In this document: positions 23,840-32,617 of the stretch, one piece after another
How positions within the stretch are numbered: position 1 is the first letter of the stretch
Layout of the letters: the number at the start of each line of letters is the position of its first letter
DNA from: Nonomuraea sp. SYSU D8015
GTDB lineage: Bacteria > Actinomycetota > Actinomycetes > Streptosporangiales > Streptosporangiaceae
DNA length: 64,000 nucleotides
Reading direction: 5' to 3'
Assembly: GCF_008065375.1 (NCBI RefSeq)
Contig: NZ_VJYI01000027.1
Location: forward strand, 62,001 to 126,000
Notes under the pieces: model-generated
What the model was told of the DNA's origin: nothing
Seen by the model: the letters and a program-made list of their open reading frames with translations, nothing else
Databases searched by the model: none
Program-made: the position numbers and the translations under genes

Positions 23840-24125
23840 CCTGGGTTGTCAAGCCGGCTTGGTGGAAACCACCGGCTGGCCGCAGATCGTCGCGCTGCAC
23901 GACCTGCTGCAGCGTCGTGACGCCCTCGCCGGTGGTGGTGCTGAACCGGGCGGTTGCGGTCGGCATGGCGAGCGGTCCGGAGGCAGGGCTAGTGCTGCTC
24001 GACGAGTTGGCCCGGCGATGGGGCGCTCGATCGCTACCGCCCGTCCCACTGCGCCCGGGGCGGCCTGCTGGAGCGACTCGGACGCCCGACGGAGGTGGTG
24101 GTCGGCAACGAGCCGCCCTCCTGCG
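23840..24125 (+). pseudogene. DUF6596-type RNA polymerase sigma factor, C-terminal remnant
   Basis: Pieces in alternating frames give TGWPQIVALHDLLQR, TPSPVVVLNRAVAVGMASGP, EAGLVLLDELA, LDRYRPSHCARGGLLERLGR and PTE. These follow the order of the helical C-terminal domain of long ECF sigma factors with DUF6596. Sigma regions 2 and 4 are absent upstream. At least two frameshifts are needed. Confidence 0.65.
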
Positions 24126-24263
24126 GCGGCAGCTCACAGCGGCTCAATACCCGTCCCTCCGACGGTAGGCGGTAACCCCGGCCGTGCACTCGCCCAGCTT
24201 TCGACGTGAAAGTTTTGTTGCGTGGGTCGCCGACTCGACAGGCATGCGCCGCCCCGCTGTTGC

Positions 24264-24312
24264 GTCCCCCTGAACTGACGTAGCCGAACTGGGTACGTCA
24301 GTTCAGGGGGAC
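24264..24312. repeat. perfect 19-bp inverted repeat with 11-base loop
   Basis: The arm GTCCCCCTGAACTGACGTA (24264-24282) and its exact reverse complement (24294-24312) flank an 11-base loop. It lies between a decayed sigma factor and the serine hydrolase gene and is not next to an intact stop codon. It could be a terminator, a pair of facing element ends, or a protein-binding site. Confidence 0.85.
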
Positions 24313-24673
24313 GATGACAGGTGATTCTGTCCGCTTGGACCGACGCAGATTGCGGTTCCGAGCAGCACTTGATGGTGTGGGAGCTGAGAGGGCGTTGTTC
24401 GCGAATCCAGCGCAACCCGCGATGCGATCAATCGCGCGTACCCGGCACGCTGATACTCCTGCGCGACATGACCTCGGTCCAGCATGTCGGCCCACTCCGG
24501 CAGGGTGATGAGACCGCCGCTGCCATGAAGATTCCCATCCTTCGCTGTCGAAGCCGACCGCGAGGGGCTGCAGGTGATCGGCGCGGATCTGGAAGGGCCC
24601 AACGGCACCGCGGCTCCTCCGGCGGCGGTGGCCCGATTGGCTGAGCAAGTGGGTGTTCCGCTCGGTCGCGGCG
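24313..24673. other. intergenic with a short coding-like remnant
   Basis: A rightward frame from about 24540 reads AVEADREGLQVIGADLEGPN, then AAVARLAEQVGVPLGRGV, ending at a stop near 24703. It looks like the C-terminal tail of a larger protein, but I cannot identify the family. Confidence 0.3.
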
Positions 24674-25759
24674 TCACAATGCGCGCAGGAGACCCAGCGT
24701 GATCTTGCCGTTGATGTCCTCGAGGTTCCATTTCCCCGCCTGATATGCCTGGTTGCTGATCCAGAACACCATCACGCCCGTGTCGAGGAACCGGGCGAAC
24801 TCACCGAAGGACCAGTCGTTGCCGCCGTCGTGTTCGACGACCCGGCCGTGCTCGGTGCGCGGAAACACGCCCCAGCCATAGCCGTAGTACGCCTTCGCCT
24901 TTTGATCGATGAGCACCTGCGCGGTGAACATTTCCGCCTTGGCTCGGCGGGACAAGATCCTTTCTCCCTCCAGAGCCCGGTGCCAGCGGTACATGTCGCG
25001 GGCGGTGGAGAGCATGCCGCCGTTACCCCGCAGGTACCAGTGGGGGCCATCGGCTGCCCAAAGATGCTCGGTGGGCTTCCCTCGTTTCTTGCCGTGCTTG
25101 TCGTATTCGATCGCGACCTGGCCTGCCGCCCAGCGGGGCAGCACGTATCCCGTGCTGGTCATGCCGACGGGGGCGAAGAGGTGCTCTGCCAGGAAGCGTT
25201 CGTACGAGCTGCCGGATACGCGCTCGATGAGGACGGCCAGCAGGCTGTAGCCCACATTGGAGTAGTGGAACCGGGCTCCCGGTGCTGACCGCAGCGGGGA
25301 CGCCAGGGCGCGTCGCGTCATGGTGTCGCGGGAGACGGGGGCGTAGTCGTCGCCGAGGTCACGCAGTCCGGAGGTGTGGGTCAGCAGATGGCGCACGGTG
25401 ATCAGACGCTTGTCGGCCGGTACCGGACCGAGGTGGACAGCGATCCGGTCGGTGGTACGCAGCTTGCCCATCATCTGGAGCTTCATGATCCCGGCAGCGG
25501 TGAACTGCTTGGTCATCGACATGATGTCGTAGGCCGTATCACATCGAGCCGGGGTCCTGGTCTCGCGGTCGGCCAGGCCGAATCCGGCGCAGTGCACGAG
25601 CTTGCCATGGCGGGCCACCGCCACCGTGCCGCCGGTCCCGGGCGGCAACGTTCGATCAAGAAATGACTCGATCCGTGGATGGACCGGAGCAGAGGACAAC
25701 AGAACGCCGGCCAGAGCGGCGTGGAACCAGGTGGAGATCACGCCTTCGACGCTGGCCAA
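24674..25759 (-). CDS. serine hydrolase, beta-lactamase/class C type
   Basis: A 361-residue penicillin-binding-protein-like hydrolase. The nucleophile motif is SMTK (Ser81, Lys84). The YxN motif is YSN (166-168), and the third motif is HDGGNDW near residue 314. The N-terminus (TWFHAALAGVLLSS) may be a signal or anchor. The start appears to be TTG 25759 and is uncertain; a GTG six codons in is possible. These enzymes act as esterases, D-aminopeptidases or DD-peptidases. No neighbour gives a clue. Confidence 0.85.
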   Translation of the reverse strand: MASVEGVISTWFHAALAGVLLSSAPVHPRIESFLDRTLPPGTGGTVAVARHGKLVHCAGFGLADRETRTPARCDTAYDIMSMTKQFTAAGIMKLQMMGKLRTTDRIAVHLGPVPADKRLITVRHLLTHTSGLRDLGDDYAPVSRDTMTRRALASPLRSAPGARFHYSNVGYSLLAVLIERVSGSSYERFLAEHLFAPVGMTSTGYVLPRWAAGQVAIEYDKHGKKRGKPTEHLWAADGPHWYLRGNGGMLSTARDMYRWHRALEGERILSRRAKAEMFTAQVLIDQKAKAYYGYGWGVFPRTEHGRVVEHDGGNDWSFGEFARFLDTGVMVFWISNQAYQAGKWNLEDINGKITLGLLRAL

Positions 25760-25834
25760 TCCGCCGGCCCGTACTCAAGGAATGTGCTGTTCCGACTTGT
25801 GCGGATTTGTGCGACTCCGCTGTACTGCCTGGTT

Positions 25835-26326
25835 ATGAGCACCAGATCAGACGAGCAGTCAGGATGTCCCGATCCAACTGCCGCACACACCGACGCCGAG
25901 TTCGTGGCCGCACTGCAACGACTCAAAGCGTGGTCCGGGCGCAGCTACCGCGACATTCAGTCCCAGGCGCAACGGGCCGGCCACCACCTGCCGTACTCGA
26001 CTGCGGCCGGGATGCTCAAGCGCGAGACGCTGCCCCGCGGGGAGGTGGTTACGGCGTTCGTCCTCGGCTGTGGACTTGACGAGCAGGCGGCCGCGGCGTG
26101 GGGCGCTGTCCGCAAGCGACTGGACATGGGAGTGCCACCCGGACCGGGACCGAAACTAGAACCAGATTCCGCTCGACCCCTACCGCGACGCCGCTGGCGG
26201 GCAGCCGCCGTCGCGGCGGTAGCCACGACGGCAGCTGCTCTGGTGCTCGCCGCCAACGTCGACCAGGCCGAAGAAGAGGTTGTCCTGTCAGACGCTCCGG
26301 CGCAGCACGGGCAGGCGCTCGACTGA
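25835..26326 (+). CDS. HTH (XRE-like) protein with C-terminal membrane span
   Basis: A 163-residue protein from ATG 25835. The N-terminal HTH domain (AEFVAALQRLKAWSGRSYRD, then LPYSTAAGMLKRETLPRGEV) resembles actinobacterial XRE-type domains. It is followed by a basic linker and one predicted span (WRAAAVAAVATTAAALVLAA). A membrane-tethered DNA-binding protein is suggested. The open frame upstream of 25835 overlaps the serine hydrolase 5' region and is not conserved. Confidence 0.75.
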   Translation: MSTRSDEQSGCPDPTAAHTDAEFVAALQRLKAWSGRSYRDIQSQAQRAGHHLPYSTAAGMLKRETLPRGEVVTAFVLGCGLDEQAAAAWGAVRKRLDMGVPPGPGPKLEPDSARPLPRRRWRAAAVAAVATTAAALVLAANVDQAEEEVVLSDAPAQHGQALD

Positions 26327-26354
26327 GGGCTGCGCGCGGGAGGCACCCAGGCGG

Positions 26355-26821
26355 TCAAGATGGGGAGGTTCTGTGGTGAACCACCTCGCCACTCACAATG
26401 CGATCCAACACCTCGTCCACCTGTTCCCAGGGCACCCCTGCGAGATGCTCGCGCGTCGGTGAGCGTGGGCCACCGCTCGCCCATGTGCGAGGCGGGAGGC
26501 GCCTTGCGAACGCCCTCACGGATGCGGGCCTCGACTTCCTCTGGGCTGTTCGGCATGGCGTCTGCTTCGGCGTCACGTCCCCTTCAGCTCGGGCCTGGTA
26601 CCACTGCGCCGAGTCGAGGGTCGGAGTGGAGGCGACGGTTTCGCGGATGGCGGCGCTGTCCAGGCGGCCGCCCACGGTCACGTCCTTGAGGTCCTTGACC
26701 GTGTCGCGGCGGGACGCCTCCACCCGACCTCGTCGGCGAGCTCGATCAGGTCCGCCTTCTTCAGCTTCAGGCCGTCGAGGTAGTCGGCGGCCGGAGATAT
26801 GAAGGGGCTCGGAGACTGCAT
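26355..26821 (-). pseudogene. hypothetical protein with SAP-like N-terminus, multiply frameshifted
   Basis: ATG 26821 gives YLDGLKLKKADLIELADEVG, a SAP/Rho-N-like helix pair. A one-base shift then gives VKDLKDVTVGGRLDSAAIRE and ASTPTLDSAQWYQARAEGDV. A further shift gives EVEARIREGVRKAPPASHMG, and the last returns to EHLAGVPWEQVDEVLDRIVS. At least three indels are required for a continuous product of about 150 residues. The reading is coherent enough to call a decayed gene, not noise. Confidence 0.55.
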
Positions 26822-26938
26822 TGACGCCAGGCCACCGTAACACCGGGGGTCTTCCTGGTCTTCCTGACAGCGCGGTGTATCAGGGCGTCGGTTGAACCGC
26901 CGCCCTGGTCATCGCCGTCGCGCCTGATTCTGCTGCGA

Positions 26939-27230
26939 TCAGGGACGCTGGCCGGGCTGGTTCACGATCGTGGCTTCCAGCTGCGCGGTCAGGCTCACCG
27001 TGCCGGCCTTGAAGGTCTCGTCATCGCCATCGGCCCACTGGTACGTCCGGTCCTCCCGCCGCGTCGAGTTGGTGCCCAGATACCGGAAGGTTTGCGGGTC
27101 CAGGACGAGCGATTGCCGTGCCCCGTCGTCGTTGAGGCTGAACGCCACGCCTCGTCGTCCGTCAGCGATGGCACGTTCTGTGTCACCGTGACGCCCTTGA
27201 CCGCAGGAAGCAGCTCCTGTGGCGCGCCGC
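26939..27230 (-). pseudogene. CU044_5270-type protein, C-terminal fragment
   Basis: Leftward: ELLPAVKGVTVTQNVPSLTD, a frameshift, then GRRGVAFSLNDDGARQSLVL, DPQTFRYLGTNST and a C-terminal VSLTAQLEATIVNQP. The pattern (gene product evaluated by 'GVTVT...RRGVAFxLxDDG...LVLDPxTxxxLG') is that of the extracytoplasmic part of CU044_5270 proteins, the likely class of the sigma partner at 17773. The N-terminal half is replaced by alpha/beta hydrolase sequence. Confidence 0.6.
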
Positions 27231-27234
27231 CAGG

Positions 27235-27410
27235 CCCCGGCGCCCGGTTGACCGCGTACACCTCGAAGTGCCGCCCGAGCGGGCCCAATGCCTTGAGCCC
27301 CGAGCGCAGCACCCAACCCGTGGGGTTGGCATGCTCCGGCGCGAACCACCGCAGCGCCACCAGTGGCTTTCCCGCGCCCATCGTGTAGTACGGCAGCCCG
27401 TGCGTCAGCG
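27235..27410 (-). pseudogene. alpha/beta hydrolase N-terminal fragment
   Basis: In the same open frame as its neighbours: LTHGLPYYTMGAGKPLVALR, then WFAPEHANPTGW and LGRHFEVYAVNRAPG, matching the first strands and the early loop of an alpha/beta hydrolase. The sequence joins directly to AraC HTH sequence on one side and CU044_5270-type sequence on the other. Confidence 0.5.
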
Positions 27411-27456
27411 CGCCCTCAGCACCGGCCCTCTCCCGCAGCCCATCCTGCCCGTTCCC

Positions 27457-27900
27457 GTAACGGCCGGGAGCCGTGCCGAACTCCCGCTTGAACGCCCTGG
27501 CGAACGCGAACTCCGAGGCGTAGCCGGTCGGCTCGGCCACCGATCGCAGCGGCAGGTCAGAGTCGTGCAGGAGCGCGGCGGCGATCATCCGCTACCACGT
27601 CAGGTACGCCGGCGGCGGCGACCCGATGGTCGTGGCGAACCGTTGCGCGAACGCCGTGCGCGACAGCCCGGCTCGGGCGGCCAGCGACTGGACCGTCCAC
27701 GGGTGGGCCGGGTCGCGATGGACGGCCCGCAGCGCCTCCATGATCCGCGGATCGCACAGGGCCGCCGCCCAGCCGGTGGCCTCGTGGCCGGGGCGGGCGG
27801 TGTACCAGGCCCGCAGGACGTACAGGAGCAGGACGTCGAGCAGCGCGACTTCGGTGCCGTTGAGGCCGGCGGTCGTCGACCGGCTCGCTCAGCCTCATCA
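27457..27900 (-). pseudogene. AraC-family regulator (cupin-6 type), nonsense-interrupted and 5'-truncated
   Basis: Leftward translation: LNGTEVALLDVLLLYVLRAW, CDPRIMEALRAVHRDPAHPW, TVQSLAARAGLSRTAFAQRF and PPPAYLTW, then TAG (27594-27592). The same frame continues RMIAAALLHDSDLPLRSVAE and TGYASEFAFARAFKREFGTA-PGRY. The stop lies between the two HTH motifs where family members read WRM. The N-terminal cupin is missing. Confidence 0.75.
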
Positions 27901-27954
27901 CGAGCCCGATCGGCCCACCCTACGGCTGGCCGATCGGGCCCCGGCGCGCAATGA

Positions 27955-28641
27955 TTAGGACAGCACCGTCTCGGTCCACCAGTCGTTCCACTGTTTGCTC
28001 AGTTCCGCGTGGCGGCTCTCGTTGACCTCATACAGGCTGAGGACGGCCATGGACGCACCGCTGTCAGGATTGTGGCTTAGGACCAGGAGCCCGTCGTTCC
28101 AGCCGTCAATGGTCAGCCCGAGCTGGTGTTCCGAGCGGTACCAGACCTCGCCGGTCGCGGTCTCGCCCGGGAGCTCCAGCTGGTACCGCTGGCCGGGGGA
28201 CAGCTGCGCTGTGTCCAGTGCCGTCAGCGGTGATGTCTTGCCCGTGCCTGACAGGAAGACGGTCCGGCGGGCGTCGACCGGGTGCCGCTCGACCGTGAAC
28301 TTGAGCTGGTGCAGGAAGGTGATCCAGCCTTCGGTGATGTCGTCGTAGTACTTGGCCCAGTCGGGATCGTCGCCGGGTGCTGCGCGGGTGAGTGTGACTC
28401 GGGTGCCGTTCTCGACCGGTTCGAGTTCGACTCGGTCGCCGCCGTTCAGATTGATCACGCGATCGTCGGCGGTCACGTCGGTGAAGTAGATGAGCTCGAT
28501 CTCCTTGTCCAGGCTGCCGTCCGGGCCACCGTCGAACTCCCAGCCGTGCCAGTGCCGGATCTTGTCCTTGTTCCGGAAGGCATCCCAGACCGTACTGGGC
28601 GGTGCGGCCACGGTGACCTGGATCCGTGGGGGGTCAGTCAT
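27955..28641 (-). CDS. SRPBCC (START-like/AHSA1) domain protein
   Basis: A 228-residue protein opening with IQVTVAAPPSTVWDAFRNKD-KIRHWHGWEFDG, the classic AHSA1/SRPBCC start, and ITEGWITFLHQLKFTVERH, the helix that closes the first hydrophobic pocket. A second half (about 145-228) repeats the topology more loosely. It lies 11 bases downstream of an ArsR-type regulator, the usual ArsR-SRPBCC pair found in many actinomycetes. It probably binds a hydrophobic ligand. Confidence 0.85.
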   Translation of the reverse strand: MTDPPRIQVTVAAPPSTVWDAFRNKDKIRHWHGWEFDGGPDGSLDKEIELIYFTDVTADDRVINLNGGDRVELEPVENGTRVTLTRAAPGDDPDWAKYYDDITEGWITFLHQLKFTVERHPVDARRTVFLSGTGKTSPLTALDTAQLSPGQRYQLELPGETATGEVWYRSEHQLGLTIDGWNDGLLVLSHNPDSGASMAVLSLYEVNESRHAELSKQWNDWWTETVLS

Positions 28642-28652
28642 TGCTGTCTCCT

Positions 28653-29213
28653 TCAGTGTGGCTTGCGCGGTGCCGGGTGGGCGCCCGCGACTAGTCGGTA
28701 CGGGCGGCCGCCGGGGGAGTCGAACGCCTCCACTGTCCGGCGGACGGCCGCGGTCAGGGCGTCGGCGAACCGGTGCAGGTCGCCGGGCTCGGCGAACCGG
28801 ACCTCGGCCTCGATGGTGAACGTCAGCAGCCGTTGCCCGGCCTCGTCGGCTTTGGCCTGCATCCGCGCGACCTCGCGCACGGTCCCGGCGGCCACCTCGA
28901 CCAGGTGCTCGGCCGAGTACTGATCCTGAATGCCATCAAAGGCGCGACCCATCACCCCCGGATCGACTACCAACGTGGTGTCGATGGCCCGCAGTACCCG
29001 CTCGGTGAACCCACGCCGCTGCCGCTCCTCGACCAGCTCGACCAGCCCGGCCTTCTCCAGTTCCTTCAGGTGGTAGTGCACCCGCTGCCGGGGCAGGTCG
29101 AGTTCCTTGGCCAACCGGCTCGCCGACGATGGCTCGCGCAGCAACTCGAGCAGCCGCCGCCGGATCGGCGACAGCGCCACCCGGACCTGGTCGGGTTCCC
29201 CGAGGTATCTCAT
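28653..29213 (-). CDS. ArsR-family winged-helix regulator
   Basis: A 186-residue protein. The N-terminal winged helix is VRVALSPIRRRLLELLREPS, then ASRLAKELDLPRQRVHYHLK and ELEKAGLVELVEERQRRGF. The C-terminal 100 residues (TIEAEVRFAEPGDLHRFADA) form a ligand or dimer domain seen in ArsR proteins paired with SRPBCC genes. It lacks the metal-binding cysteines of ArsR/SmtB. It is first gene of a two-gene operon with an inverted repeat just upstream, suggesting autorepression. Confidence 0.9.
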   Translation of the reverse strand: MRYLGEPDQVRVALSPIRRRLLELLREPSSASRLAKELDLPRQRVHYHLKELEKAGLVELVEERQRRGFTERVLRAIDTTLVVDPGVMGRAFDGIQDQYSAEHLVEVAAGTVREVARMQAKADEAGQRLLTFTIEAEVRFAEPGDLHRFADALTAAVRRTVEAFDSPGGRPYRLVAGAHPAPRKPH

Positions 29214-29229
29214 GGCCAGCAGCCTGTCA

Positions 29230-29251
29230 TTGGACAGAATAATCTGTCAAA
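29230..29251. promoter_or_regulatory. inverted-repeat operator upstream of the ArsR/SRPBCC operon
   Basis: TTGGACAGA (29230-29238) and TCTGTCAAA (29243-29251) are inverted at 8 of 9 positions around ATAA. On the minus strand the site contains a TTGACA -35-like hexamer (29250-29245). It lies 17-38 bases upstream of the ArsR-type start. Confidence 0.6.
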
Positions 29252-29639
29252 TGGTGGGGAGAGCCCTTCTCGTAGCTTCCAGTGCAGGACCAGCGACTAC
29301 CCAGGTTGGCTGGATGTTGAGGCAGTGATGAGCGGTGTCCGTAGGGAACCCCAACGGGCACCGCCGCCGGTGGTGTGGGGCTCGAAAAATCAGCTCGGCT
29401 ATGCGACCTGCGAGTACTCATCGATCAGGCCCCCGAGGATCGCCCGCCGCTCGACCCGTGCCGCAGGCTTCGTGGTGCATCGCCGGAACTGGGGTGAGGA
29501 CCGGGTCTGCGCGGTCACCGGCGGGAGGCTGCCGGCCCCGCCGCCGGTCGGCTTTTCGATCAACATGAATCACACTCTGGTCGGTCGGGGCAGCCGGAAC
29601 GCATCTCACGGGGGAGGGCGCGGCTCGCTCAGCAACTCC
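29252..29639. other. no intact gene; flank of IS701 remnant
   Basis: A rightward open frame runs through but shows no motif before about 29640. It may contain degraded transposase sequence. Confidence 0.3.
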
Positions 29640-29840
29640 TCCGACGTGGCCTTCTACCTGTGTCACACCCCGCGGCCCGTCTCATTACAACACTTGGTCC
29701 AGGTGGCCGGAGCTCGCTGGACGATCGAGGAATGCTTCCAAACCGGCAAGAACGAGGCCGCCTTCGACCACTACCAGGTCCGGCTCTATCCCGCCTGGTA
29801 CCGATACATCACCCCGGCCATGCTCGCCCTGGCGGACGGA
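29640..29840 (+). pseudogene. IS701-family transposase, C-terminal fragment
   Basis: The frame reads DVAFYLCHTPRPVSLQHLVQ, VAGARWTIEECFQTGKNEAA, then FDHYQVRLYPAWYRYITPAM. This is the C-terminal catalytic section of IS701/IS4-group transposases, with the conserved glutamate in RWTIEECFQ. The N-terminal DDE parts are absent and the 3' end abuts an unrelated leftward gene at about 29843. Confidence 0.75.
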
Positions 29841-29842
29841 GG

Positions 29843-30595
29843 CCAGTTGGACGGCCGGCTCATCACTTGCGGTTTCGATACGGAACCCATCGTCCAGCGC
29901 GATCGAGCCGACGATGTCCGCACGAGTAGCATCCAGGGCTGACCCCGTGGCGGCGGACAGGACAGATCGGGTAAGCAGCAGGCTGCCACCGATCCGCGCT
30001 TGGACGAGGTGGAGCGATCCTTGAGCGCCCTGAAAACTGGCGTCCTCCACCCGTGACGTGACCTCCGATCGCCGAGCGATCCGCCAACAGAGCTATCCCC
30101 TTCGCAGCGGACAACTGGACACCCCGGCAATACAGGTCACCGCCAATCGTCGCTCGCAGTAGGTCGAGGGCCGCGCCTTCGCCGGGGTGCGCTATCTCGA
30201 CACGGTCGAGCACCAGGTCGTCCTCGATGCGCAGCGCCCGAGCGCTGAGCCTTGGTGCCCGCAACCCGGCGAGGGACAGCCGCGGAAACTGAGCCCGATC
30301 CAGAACAATCGGATGCTCGACCGTGCAGTCGACCAGTTCGACGGGCATCACCGCCTTGACATCGGCCAGTCCATGGGCCCGTCGATCACGGCGCCACGTA
30401 TCCGCAGCCCGCGTGGTGCCCAGGCCTCCAGACCGCGACCAGTATCAGTTCCCGCAACATGGATGCCCGGATGGTGGGGTCCGTCTCCCTGCGAACGTCG
30501 AATTCCTCACCGTTCGCCAGTGCGGCAGCCACCCGATGCTCCAGGGCATGTGACTCATTCACACCGGCAGAGCCTAGTATTTGCGCTTCTCTCAA
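29843..30595 (-). pseudogene. membrane-associated oxidoreductase-type (pentapeptide-like) protein, frameshifted, 3' lost
   Basis: Leftward frames give SHALEHRVAAALANGEEFDV and TDPTIRASMLRELIL, a shift, then GLRIRGAVIDGPMD, a shift, then MMPVELVDCTVEHPIVLDRA, LSLAGLRAPRLSARALRIED and ALDLLRATIGGDLYCRGVQL. After another shift come QGSLHLVQARIGGSLLL and DIVGSIALDDGFRIETA. The repeating 'GxLxLxxxxI' strands match the actinobacterial pentapeptide-like family annotated as membrane-associated oxidoreductase. At least three indels are needed, and the gene stops where the IS701 fragment begins. Confidence 0.65.
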
Positions 30596-30999
30596 CGTGG
30601 AGCCCGAATTGGAGAAGTTTGGTCGTGTTTGGCGAAACCGCCGTCATCACCGATCAGCACGGCGTCGGCCTCCCCAGGTGCTCGACGAGGTCTTCCGAGG
30701 AAGTGGCTGGAGTAGTAGGCCCCTTCTGCTCCCCTGATCATCCTGACCGACGGGGCGGGATCGGCTGGTCGGGGCAGCCCTGCCGACGCGGTCCGGATAG
30801 AGCCCGGCTTACCCGTACCTACCCGCGAGAGCCGCGATCGAGGCGCCCTGTTCCTGGACGCAGACCGTGCAGTTTCAAGCCGGGCGCCGGTCAGCGCGGG
30901 CGGCTGGCCGACTGGGCGGTGACGGGTGCCTGCTTGGGTAGCGGGACGGTGTGCCGACCGTGTCCGTCGCCGTCACGCCCGAGCGCGCCGGCGTGGCGG
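30596..30999. other. intergenic, no gene recognised
   Basis: Both strands lack recognisable motifs. Confidence 0.35.
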
Positions 31000-32617
31000 T
31001 CATTGGCGATCGTCGTGACTGATCGCGTACGCCACCGCGGTGTGGAGATCGAGTTCTGCTCCGCGCCGGAAGGCGATGGTGAAGGCTCGTTGTCCGAGCG
31101 CCTGACGGGCTCCGCTCTCGCAGTCTTGGTGGGAGTGGGTGTGGTAGGGCAGCCAGGTCGGGGAGAAGCCGATCTCGTGCCACAGCCTGTCAGCGGCGCC
31201 GAGCAGGCGGGCGGCGCGGTGATGGGCGTGGCGTGCCTGTGCGGTCCAGGCGAGCACTTCCAGCGCTTTGGCCAGGCCCCAGTGGTCGTTGATGGCGATC
31301 CACGGCTCGGCTGACTGCTGGACCAGTTTCTCGGCCTGCTGCCAGTGGCCGCCTTTCCAGGCCACGATGCCGATGAGGAACTGCGCGTAGGCGCCGAACA
31401 GGGACGCGCCGTGGACGTCGCACAACGCCAGCAGCTCGCGGCCGAGTTCTGCGGCGGTGTTGGGATCACCGGCGGCGCAGGACGTTGCGGCCAGGTAGAG
31501 GTTGAAGGCGACGGCATCGAGGTCGCCCTCCTGCCGCTGGCATGTGCGCGCCGCTTGCATTAGGGCCAGCCCTCGCCCGGTGTGGCCGCTCGACAGTTCG
31601 GCGATGCCGCCCGTCATGACCGCGAACGTCCGCCCCTTGTCGTCGGCGAGCTGCTCGGCCAGGGAGCGGCACTGCTGCAGCCGCGGGATGGCGGCGGCCA
31701 GATCGTGCTGGTAAAGCGCGAGCACGGCGTCGATCCACAGCGCGGTGATGCGTGCCGGGGTGGGCGCCGGTGCCAGGTCGAGGCCGCGCCCGAGCCATTG
31801 CCGGCCCTCGCTCAACGCCCCGGCCAGCAGCCAGAAGGCGCCCGGCTGGGCAGCGATGTGCAATCCGGTGCCGGCCGTGGCCGGCGTGTGGTAGCAGTTG
31901 CTGGGAGGTCAGCTGCTGCTGCCCGTAGGCGCGAAGGGTGTCCAGCATGCGGTAGCGCATGCCGGTCGCGGACGGCTGGGCGGTCACGATGGAGTGGTCG
32001 ACCAGGGCGGCGATAAGGTCGACGATGTCGTCGACGGCGAGGCCGTCGCCGGAGCAGACCTCCTCGGCGGTGGCAAGGTCGACGCCGCCGGGGAAGATCG
32101 AAAGGCGTCTCCAGAGCCGTTGCTCGGCAGGCGAGCACAGGCGATGGCTCCACTCGATGGTGGCGCTCAGACGGTGGTACGGCAGCGCCGCGCAGGCCGG
32201 CGGGTTGTGGCCGAGAAAGGGAGCGTCGTCATCCAGCTGGCGCTGGAGTTGCTCGATGGAGCAGGCGTGCAGCCGGGCCGCGGCTAGCTCGATGGCCAGC
32301 GGAATGCCGTCGAGCCGCCGGCAGATGCGGGCGAGCACGGGAGCGGTGGTGGCATCGACTGTCAAGCCGGGCTGAGAGCCTGCGGCCCGGTCGATCAGCA
32401 GCCGTACCGCGTCACTGCGGGCGATCTCGCGTTGTGGCGCATGCTGGTCAGCCAGCGGCAGCGGTCCGATGGCCAGCAGTTGCTCGCCGGTGACGCCCAG
32501 GCGGTGGCGGCTGGTGGCCAGGATGCGCAGGCGTGGAGCGGTGCGCAGCAGCTCCTCGGTCAGCTGCGCGCATCCCTGCGTCAGGTGCTCGTAGCCGTCC
32601 AGGACCAGCAGCGGGCG
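31000..32617 (-). pseudogene. LuxR/AfsR-type NB-ARC ATPase with TPR-like tail, 5'-truncated and frameshifted
   Basis: The first frame begins at Walker B (PLLVLDGYEHL), then ILATSRHRLGVTGEQLLAIG, LARICRRLDGIPLAIELAAA, a winged-helix part (IEWSHRLCSPAEQRLWRRLS) and LIAALVDHSIVTAQ. A frameshift near 31880 leads to AFWLLAGALSEGRQWLGRGL and helical repeats to HTAVAYAISHDDR at 31000. Walker A and everything before are missing, replaced at about 32617 by the tail of an NmrA-like gene. The C-terminal LuxR HTH is also absent. It cannot be a working regulator. Confidence 0.75.
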
